From NCBI GenBank assembly GCA_027485535.1, contig JAIXQV010000084.1, forward strand, positions 1-10,419: a stretch of DNA of 10,419 bases, in the 5' to 3' direction. This document shows positions 6,559 to 10,419 of the stretch, piece after piece. Numbering within the stretch: position 1 is the stretch's first letter; every line of letters begins with the position of its first letter. This DNA is from Oxalobacteraceae bacterium. Its GTDB lineage: Bacteria; Pseudomonadota; Gammaproteobacteria; Burkholderiales; Burkholderiaceae_D. Position numbers and translations under genes: made by a program. The notes beneath the pieces are model-generated. The model saw only the letters and a list, made by a program, of their open reading frames with translations, was not told the DNA's origin and searched no databases.

Positions 6559-7401
6559 CTATTGATTCATACTGGTTGCTGCGGATTTGGTGCGCCGGCC
6601 GGCGGCCTTAGCGCGAGCACTTGATGGTGGCAGCCGTCGCAAGGTACGTAGCGCGTCGATATCCTTGATGCCGATGGACCGCTGGTCCACGCTGATCAAA
6701 CCGATTTCATTGAAGGCAGATAGGGTTCGGCTGACCGTCTCGAGCGTCAGCCCAAGGTAGCTGCCGATTTCGTGCCGGGTCATGCGCAGATTGAACAGCT
6801 TGCTCGAGTAGCCCATCTCGGCAAATCTTTCCGACAGCGACACCAGAAACCGCGCGACCCTTGCTTCCGCAGACAAGGCGCCCAGCATACTGACCATGGC
6901 TTGCTCGCGTACCAACTCTCGGCTCATCACGTTGTACATCGAGTGCTCGAACTCGATATGGCTGCGGCCGAGTTGCGTGAATTTTTTGAACGGCACAAGA
7001 ATCAAATCGCAATTCGATAAAGCGACGGCTTCTGACATATAGCGTTTGGTATGGATACCATCGACACCAAACATATCACCCTTCATCGGGAAGCTGAGCA
7101 CTTGCTCATTGCCAAACTCGTCGATCAGCACAGTCTTTAGAAAACCCGAATGTACAATAAACAGGGTATCGAACGGCTGCCCTATCGTATGGATGCGCTG
7201 TCCCGCCTTGAACTGCACATGTTGAAACACGAACTCTTCATCGTCAAAATGGTTAGTTGTGGGGATACGTAACAGCTCGCAAATTTCATTCAGGTTGGAC
7301 CATAGCTTGCCTTGCCTATGCCAAGCCCCATCGATCCCTACGTTAGCGCCAAGGTTTAGGGAGGTATTGGCAGATAAATCAGAGTGTTGAATAAGTGTCA
7401 T
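6559..7401 (-). CDS. Crp/Fnr-family transcription regulator with Fnr-type HTH but no iron-sulfur cysteines
   Basis: The product has 280 residues. The ATG at 7401 is preferred because AGGAG ends 6 bases before it; the same AGGAG touches an ATG at 7407, too close to serve it. The cyclic-nucleotide-binding-like beta roll covers about residues 54-140 (VQFKAGQRIHTIGQPFDTLF through CDLILVPF). The dimerisation helix covers about 145-178 and the winged HTH about 205-240. The recognition helix LTLETVSRTLSAF closely resembles that of E. coli FNR (LTVETISRLLGRF), including the E..SR residues that read TTGAT half-sites. The N-terminal cysteine cluster that holds the [4Fe-4S] in FNR is missing: only Cys41 and Cys131 exist. 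The CRP cAMP-contact Arg-Ser pair is also absent, so the signal it senses is unknown. The basic C-terminal tail (ARAKAAGRRTKSA) is an extra. The gene lies downstream of a response regulator on the same strand. Confidence 0.93.
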   Translation of the reverse strand: MTLIQHSDLSANTSLNLGANVGIDGAWHRQGKLWSNLNEICELLRIPTTNHFDDEEFVFQHVQFKAGQRIHTIGQPFDTLFIVHSGFLKTVLIDEFGNEQVLSFPMKGDMFGVDGIHTKRYMSEAVALSNCDLILVPFKKFTQLGRSHIEFEHSMYNVMSRELVREQAMVSMLGALSAEARVARFLVSLSERFAEMGYSSKLFNLRMTRHEIGSYLGLTLETVSRTLSAFNEIGLISVDQRSIGIKDIDALRTLRRLPPSSARAKAAGRRTKSAATSMNQ

Positions 7402-7623
7402 GCTCATCTCCTGTTATGTTTGAGCGTCTGAGTCCATTCATGGGTACTGATTTTTTTTACGCTGATGCTTCGTCTCTCATTTCTGTGTGAAGCAAGTATC
7501 AGGGTATGTTTTGTTGGGCGCTATCGGGGCACACTGAATGCTGCTAGCGTTCGAACCGAAAACCTGTAAGGTCTTTCTTAAAACCTCCATCGAGTCTGTT
7601 AAGTGGTTTTTGGTTGATCTGTC
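7402..7623. other. Intergenic region between the response regulator and the fnr-like gene
   Basis: These roughly 220 bases hold the AGGAG ribosome binding site of the fnr-like gene (7409-7413 on the minus strand) and an 8-base palindrome GTTCGAAC near 7548-7555. At the response-regulator end there is an imperfect Fnr box. No clear terminator lies after the response regulator, so read-through into the fnr-like gene is possible. I could not pick a convincing -35/-10 pair. Confidence 0.4.
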
Positions 7624-7627
7624 TCAA
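7614..7627. promoter_or_regulatory. Imperfect Fnr-type box upstream of the fnr-like gene
   Basis: The plus strand reads TTGAT-CTGT-CTCAA, which matches TTGAT-N4-ATCAA in nine of ten positions. It overlaps the last codon and stop of the response regulator and lies about 220 bases before the fnr-like start. It could be an autoregulatory site. It could equally be chance, because the second half is read as coding sequence. Confidence 0.25.
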
Positions 7628-8268
7628 GGCTTGAATTTCTCCAGTAAACCTTGAGTCATTGCGTATTGCACTAACTCGGCCAGGGACGGTGTACCAAGCT
7701 TTTGAAGAATATGAGCCTTATGCGTGCTGATGGTTTTAACCGAGAGATGTAAAGCCTCGGCGATATCGGTCACAGACTTGCCAGTGATCAGCATGTTAAA
7801 TACCTCGAACTCTCTATTGGTCAGCGATTTATGCGGTAGATCGTGCCGGTTAGGCATGGCATCCATCGCCAGTTGTTCGGCGACTTCCATGCTGATATAG
7901 GGCCGGCCTGAATGAACTTTTCGAATCGCGACTAAAAGATCCGTTCCTGCGCTCTCTTTGGTGATGTATCCATGCGCACCCAGTCGAATTGCGCGCGCGG
8001 CATACTGATCCTCATCGTGCATGGTGAGTACCAGTATCGAGATATTGGGTGCTTCTTCCTTGATTTGCTTAATCAGGTCCATGCCACTACGGCCGGGCAT
8101 TGATAGATCCATCAGTAAAACATCGAACCCACCCCTACGAACCAAGGCGAGTACCTCGAAACCGTCGGTTGCCTCGGCAATAACCTCGATATCTTCAGCT
8201 TTGCGTAATATGTATTTCAAGCCTTCACGCATCAATGCATGGTCGTCGGCGAGAACTACCCGAATCAT
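7624..8268 (-). CDS. NarL/FixJ-family response regulator transcription factor
   Basis: This 214-residue protein is typical for the family. The receiver domain spans about residues 1-120 with the acidic pair Asp8/Asp9, the phosphorylated Asp54 (LLMDLSMPG), Thr82 (VLTMHDE) and Lys104 (YITKES), all present. The LuxR-type HTH spans about 148-208, starting SLTNREFEVF, with the recognition helix around SVKTISTHKAHILQKLG. It is therefore a two-component output regulator expected to bind DNA when phosphorylated. No sensor kinase gene is visible on either side, so it is an orphan within this window. A GGAG lies about 9 bases before the ATG. The fnr-like gene follows it on the same strand, and a candidate Fnr-dependent promoter lies upstream. 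The target genes cannot be deduced from the sequence. Confidence 0.95.
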   Translation of the reverse strand: MIRVVLADDHALMREGLKYILRKAEDIEVIAEATDGFEVLALVRRGGFDVLLMDLSMPGRSGMDLIKQIKEEAPNISILVLTMHDEDQYAARAIRLGAHGYITKESAGTDLLVAIRKVHSGRPYISMEVAEQLAMDAMPNRHDLPHKSLTNREFEVFNMLITGKSVTDIAEALHLSVKTISTHKAHILQKLGTPSLAELVQYAMTQGLLEKFKP

Positions 8269-8413
8269 GCTGTGAAACTCCGGTAAAGGGCGGCATCAAC
8301 GCCGCTAACGAAAAGTTGAGGCTTATCCTCAGCCGACCGATTAATGAATGGCCTCATAAGACTTGTTAGCATGTCGATTTCCTTAGTAACAAAATTGCAA
8401 CATTTCCGGCAAA

Positions 8414-8419
8414 TTTATC
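8414..8419 (-). promoter_or_regulatory. Candidate -10 box of the response-regulator promoter
   Basis: The minus strand reads GATAAA. With this as -10 the start point is near 8407, which puts the centre of the Fnr box at -41.5, the standard place for a class II Fnr-activated promoter. The -35 position (GCTTGG, 8442-8437) is poor, as expected for an activator-dependent promoter. The untranslated leader would be about 138 bases. Confidence 0.35.
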
Positions 8420-8441
8420 AGCTTTCCACAAATGAACCAAG

Positions 8442-8455
8442 CTGATTTGGATCAA
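8442..8455. promoter_or_regulatory. Fnr-type binding site
   Basis: The sequence is CTGAT-TTGG-ATCAA, nine of ten matches to the FNR consensus TTGAT-N4-ATCAA. It is centred at 8448.5. The neighbouring Fnr-like regulator has the E..SR recognition helix that reads such half-sites, so it is a plausible binder, as would be a true Fnr encoded elsewhere. Confidence 0.55.
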
Positions 8456-8458
8456 AAC

Positions 8459-8469
8459 TCGTAATACGA
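8459..8469. repeat. Short dyad (TCGTA-A-TACGA)
   Basis: A perfect 5-base inverted repeat around one base, 3 bases beyond the Fnr box. For leftward transcription it would be centred near -57. It could be an operator half of a composite site, but it is short enough to be chance. Confidence 0.3.
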
Positions 8470-8536
8470 ATGAAAATTTGTGCTTATAAACTCGCGTTAG
8501 ATTCTTCGCAGAAACTAATCTGATTCCGACAAGGAA

Positions 8537-8551
8537 TAATCGATTCGATTA
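8537..8551. repeat. 15-base dyad (TAATCGA-T-TCGATTA)
   Basis: A perfect 7-base inverted repeat around a single central base, in the middle of the divergent intergenic region. It has the size of a dimeric-regulator operator. There is no T-run, so it is not a terminator. The binding protein is unknown. Confidence 0.4.
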
Positions 8552-8679
8552 GTAAGCTTCAACTGCTAGACTGCGCGATATTTTGGTTTGACGTGACTTC
8601 CTGAAATCGGATTGAAATTGATTAAAGTTCTATGAAGTCACTGATGATGGTCACTGTTTTTTGATGAAGGCATTCAACA

Positions 8680-9141
8680 ATGCAAGCAGATGAAATTGGT
8701 CACATCATTCAACTCGCTATTGCCCCCGTGTTTCTATTAACCGGTGTCGGTACCAATATGCTGGTGCTGACCAATCGCTTGGCGCGAATCATTGACCGCA
8801 GTCGTTATCTTGAAGAGCAGCTAGAGAGTTCGGCACCGCTACCCAGCGAGCGGGCTGAACAGCATAGGGGTGAATTGAGTATTTTGTTTCGTCGCGCCAA
8901 AAAGATTAATCGGGCGATTTTGTTGTCAACCTCTTGTGCACTGCTGATCTGTGTCGTAGTAGCAGGCTTATTCATCGCAGATGCGCTGAATCTGAAACTG
9001 GCCTCGATTATTGCGGGGATGTTTGTGCTGGCAATGATTTCATTAACAGGCAGCTTTGTTTACCTGCTGCGTGAGATCTGGCTGGCTACTGAATTCATGA
9101 ATGCTCAGCAGAGCGCCCGTCTATTTAACAAGCGGCGTTAG
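8680..9141 (+). CDS. DUF2721 family membrane protein
   Basis: The product has 153 residues. Residues 6-40 (IGHIIQLAIAPVFLLTGVGT, then LVLTNRLARIIDRSR) are characteristic of DUF2721. Three hydrophobic segments lie at about 8-31, 79-100 and 106-130. A charged cytosolic or periplasmic helix (about 33-78, with EEQLE, ERAEQHRGEL and RRAKKINR) separates the first two. It is probably an inner-membrane protein. No function is known for the family, and no catalytic residues stand out. A GAAGG ribosome binding site lies 9 bases before the ATG. It stands alone on its strand, divergent from the response regulator across 411 bases, and is closed by a strong terminator just after its stop. Confidence 0.9.
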   Translation: MQADEIGHIIQLAIAPVFLLTGVGTNMLVLTNRLARIIDRSRYLEEQLESSAPLPSERAEQHRGELSILFRRAKKINRAILLSTSCALLICVVVAGLFIADALNLKLASIIAGMFVLAMISLTGSFVYLLREIWLATEFMNAQQSARLFNKRR

Positions 9142-9155
9142 CATCAATGTGAGTA

Positions 9156-9192
9156 ATCAGGCGCAGCGCCATGCGCCTGATGCTTTCTTTCT
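9156..9192 (+). terminator. Rho-independent terminator of the DUF2721 gene
   Basis: This is a perfect 10-base-pair stem (ATCAGGCGCA / TGCGCCTGAT, 9156-9165 and 9172-9181) with a 6-base loop, followed by GCTTTCTTTCT. It lies 14 bases after the stop codon. In the opposite direction the hairpin is followed by ATTACTCAC, which is not T-rich, so it serves the convergent hydrolase gene poorly if at all. Confidence 0.85.
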
Positions 9193-9200
9193 CTGCTGAC

Positions 9201-10082
9201 TTACAGCGAGTTGATTAATTCGCAGCTTGCCTTGAACAGCGGATGGCTTTCATTACCAAAGCAATCACAAATCGTGAAGTGGTTCTCGTTCTGCAGAGGG
9301 ACCTCGCGCTCGAACCCATGGTGCCATTGCGACCCGATGAGTGCAGTCTGTCGTTTGAATTCATCTGATTCAAGATCGCCAACTGAGGTGATGAAGGGCG
9401 CCGAGGTAGGCTGCGGCATCCAAGCCGGTGATAAGCGCAGCGCGCTGGATTTATCAAGCTTCAAATCAGTATTAATGAATTCAGCATGGCGAACCGGTTC
9501 GAGATCATAAAGACCCGACATCAAAACACCCGCCTTGATCAAATCAACCGGTAAGTCCGTGCCGAACACGGGCCAGTGAGCCGCCATCATCATCGCAGCC
9601 AAATGGCCCCCTGCTGAATGTCCTGCGATCACAATACGGTTGCGGTCGAAATCCAGGCGGGCTGAGCGGCGATACAGCCAAGCGAGCGCACGTAATTGTT
9701 GGCGGGTGATCTCCTCGACGGAGGCGTGGGGCGACAGCGTGTAATTGGTCAGCGCAACGTTGAAACCGGCACGCCGATAGGCCGGAACAATAAACGTGAA
9801 ATCGGATTTATCCAGCGAGCGCCAATAACCGCCGTGGATGAACACCAGCAGCGGCGCGCCCGCTTGTTCTGCCGGGAAAAAGTCCAGCTGCTCCATCGGC
9901 GCACTACCGAATGCCAGATCCAACAAGCCAGCTTCCGATTGTCTTGCCTTTGCGGACTCCTCCTGCCAGCGACGGATGATTTCCGTGTGATCCGGCACGG
10001 CGGCACGTGCGTTCAGCTGCTCTGTGTAATACGCAGCTGAGCCAAGTTTTGTGCTGATGGCGTTGTCATTTTTATTGGACAT
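9201..10082 (-). CDS. Alpha/beta hydrolase, arylformamidase/esterase-like
   Basis: This 293-residue protein has no signal peptide and is presumably cytoplasmic. The oxyanion-hole motif HGGYW is at residues 83-87 and the nucleophile elbow GHSAGG has Ser156. Asp237 (in SVGDLESDEF) and His268 (in NENHFTI) complete a plausible triad. The N-terminal YYTEQLNARAAVPDH and the VGDLES.EF block recall arylformamidase (kynurenine formamidase)-like enzymes and related carboxylesterases of the HGG/hormone-sensitive-lipase type. The natural substrate is unknown. No kynureninase or tryptophan dioxygenase gene is nearby, so I do not call it kynB. AAGGAG lies about 7 bases before the ATG. The gene diverges from the cobalamin riboswitch, and nothing suggests it is controlled by B12. 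Confidence 0.9.
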   Translation of the reverse strand: MSNKNDNAISTKLGSAAYYTEQLNARAAVPDHTEIIRRWQEESAKARQSEAGLLDLAFGSAPMEQLDFFPAEQAGAPLLVFIHGGYWRSLDKSDFTFIVPAYRRAGFNVALTNYTLSPHASVEEITRQQLRALAWLYRRSARLDFDRNRIVIAGHSAGGHLAAMMMAAHWPVFGTDLPVDLIKAGVLMSGLYDLEPVRHAEFINTDLKLDKSSALRLSPAWMPQPTSAPFITSVGDLESDEFKRQTALIGSQWHHGFEREVPLQNENHFTICDCFGNESHPLFKASCELINSL

Positions 10083-10141
10083 GGGTATCTCCTTGACGGT
10101 ATCGCAGGCTTATCCGGTGCGGCAGTGATTCGCCTTTTTTG

Positions 10142-10171
10142 TTGACCATAGGTAAATGACTACTCTACACT
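10142..10171 (+). promoter_or_regulatory. Candidate promoter of the cobalamin riboswitch transcript
   Basis: TTGACC at 10142-10147 and TACACT at 10166-10171 form a sigma-70-like pair with an 18-base spacer. Transcription would start near 10178, directly before the first paired bases of the riboswitch, which is the arrangement expected. Confidence 0.6.
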
Positions 10172-10180
10172 AGTCTTGTT

Positions 10181-10392
10181 TTGGTGCTCGCCTGTCGATT
10201 CTGACAGGCAGTTAAACGGGAAACACGGAGCCCACTCCTAAACATCAGGAGCAAGCCAACGTGTGCTGCCCCCGCAACGGTAAGCAAGCGCATGACCCCG
10301 GTCATGCAATCGGTTCTCATCACCACTGTGCCAGCGGCATGGGAAGGTCGAACTGATTCGCTTGTTAGCCCGGATACCGGCCAGAGCAGGTG
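10181..10392 (+). ncRNA. Cobalamin (adenosylcobalamin-type) riboswitch
   Basis: This is a leader RNA that binds a cobalamin cofactor and shuts down expression of a downstream gene, normally for B12 uptake or synthesis. The visible core includes GTTAAACGGGAA near 10211-10222, then the highly conserved GCTGCCCCCGCAACGGTAA at 10265-10283. CCACTGTGCCAGCGGCATGG lies at 10323-10342 with GGAAGG after it, and the B12-box-like segment TTAGCCCGGATACCGGCC at 10365-10382. The outer P1 stem can form between TGCTC at 10185-10189 and GAGCA at 10384-10388. A small helix CCTGTC/GACAGG follows at 10191-10208. The expression platform begins about 10389 (a CGAAC/GTTCG hairpin is possible near 10400-10415) and is cut by the window edge, so it is unclear whether control is at transcription or translation. 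The regulated gene lies beyond 10419 on the plus strand. Confidence 0.93.
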
Positions 10393-10419
10393 GGAGAGGC
10401 GAACGGGGTGGTTCGTCGG

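Larger units (their letters stand above)
8269..8679. other. 411-base A+T-rich divergent regulatory region
   Basis: This region has no gene but is visibly more A+T-rich than its surroundings and carries several short dyads. These are a near-consensus Fnr box at 8442-8455, TCGTA-A-TACGA at 8459-8469 and TAATCGA-T-TCGATTA at 8537-8551. It must contain the promoters of the leftward response regulator and the rightward DUF2721 gene. A TTGACG at 8588-8593 could be a -35 for the latter, but no good -10 follows at standard spacing. Confidence 0.6.

Noticed and set aside
9201..10082. Naming the hydrolase KynB (kynurenine formamidase)
   Set aside because: Motifs fit the wider HGG-type hydrolase group. 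No other kynurenine pathway gene is nearby, and the bacterial KynB family proper has a different metal-dependent fold.
1..10419. Mobile element, CRISPR array, tRNA or rRNA
   Set aside because: No transposase or integrase motif, no regularly spaced repeats and no tRNA- or rRNA-like sequence was found by reading both strands.

Overview
The window looks like a stretch of betaproteobacterial chromosome, most likely Burkholderiales and possibly Oxalobacteraceae. That assignment is an inference from overall protein character (MinCDE, the Fnr-type regulator, the small gene beside ygiQ) and a moderate G+C content; no rRNA or other marker is present to settle it. The genes are compact and mostly housekeeping or conserved-accessory. 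I see no transposase, phage gene, tRNA, rRNA or CRISPR array.

Left part (1-2298, minus strand): a probable three-gene unit reads leftward. It holds a secreted DRGH-type DNA/RNA non-specific endonuclease, an 84-residue protein of unknown function, and the N-terminal half of a YgiQ-type radical SAM protein. The window edge cuts that protein exactly where its iron-sulfur cysteine motif begins. Divergently (2435-3556, plus strand) come a predicted phosphoribosyltransferase and a small two-membrane-segment protein, closely spaced.

Centre (3571-6289, minus strand): minC, minD and minE, the division-site placement system, are followed by a DUF429 (predicted RNase H-fold nuclease) gene whose start overlaps the end of minE. 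MinD is an ATPase that recruits MinC to the membrane to block FtsZ at the poles, and MinE drives the oscillation. A perfect TATAAT box lies about 110 bases upstream of the chosen minC start.

Right-centre (6521-8679): a Crp/Fnr-family regulator with an Fnr-type recognition helix but without the iron-sulfur cysteines, then upstream on the same strand an orphan NarL/FixJ-type response regulator. A 411-base A+T-rich region follows. It contains a near-consensus Fnr box placed precisely (-41.5) relative to a candidate -10 of the response regulator, plus two further short dyads. This suggests an oxygen- or redox-linked regulatory module, although the ligand of the Fnr-like protein is unknown.

Right end (8680-10419): a DUF2721 membrane protein (plus strand) with a clear terminator, a convergent alpha/beta hydrolase related to arylformamidases (minus strand), and then a plus-strand promoter followed by a well-conserved cobalamin riboswitch. 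The gene it controls starts beyond the window.

Nothing here is obviously a new defence or mobile system. The points most worth following are the cluster-less Fnr plus response-regulator module with its -41.5 Fnr box, the DUF429 gene translationally linked to minE, and the unknown B12-controlled gene.
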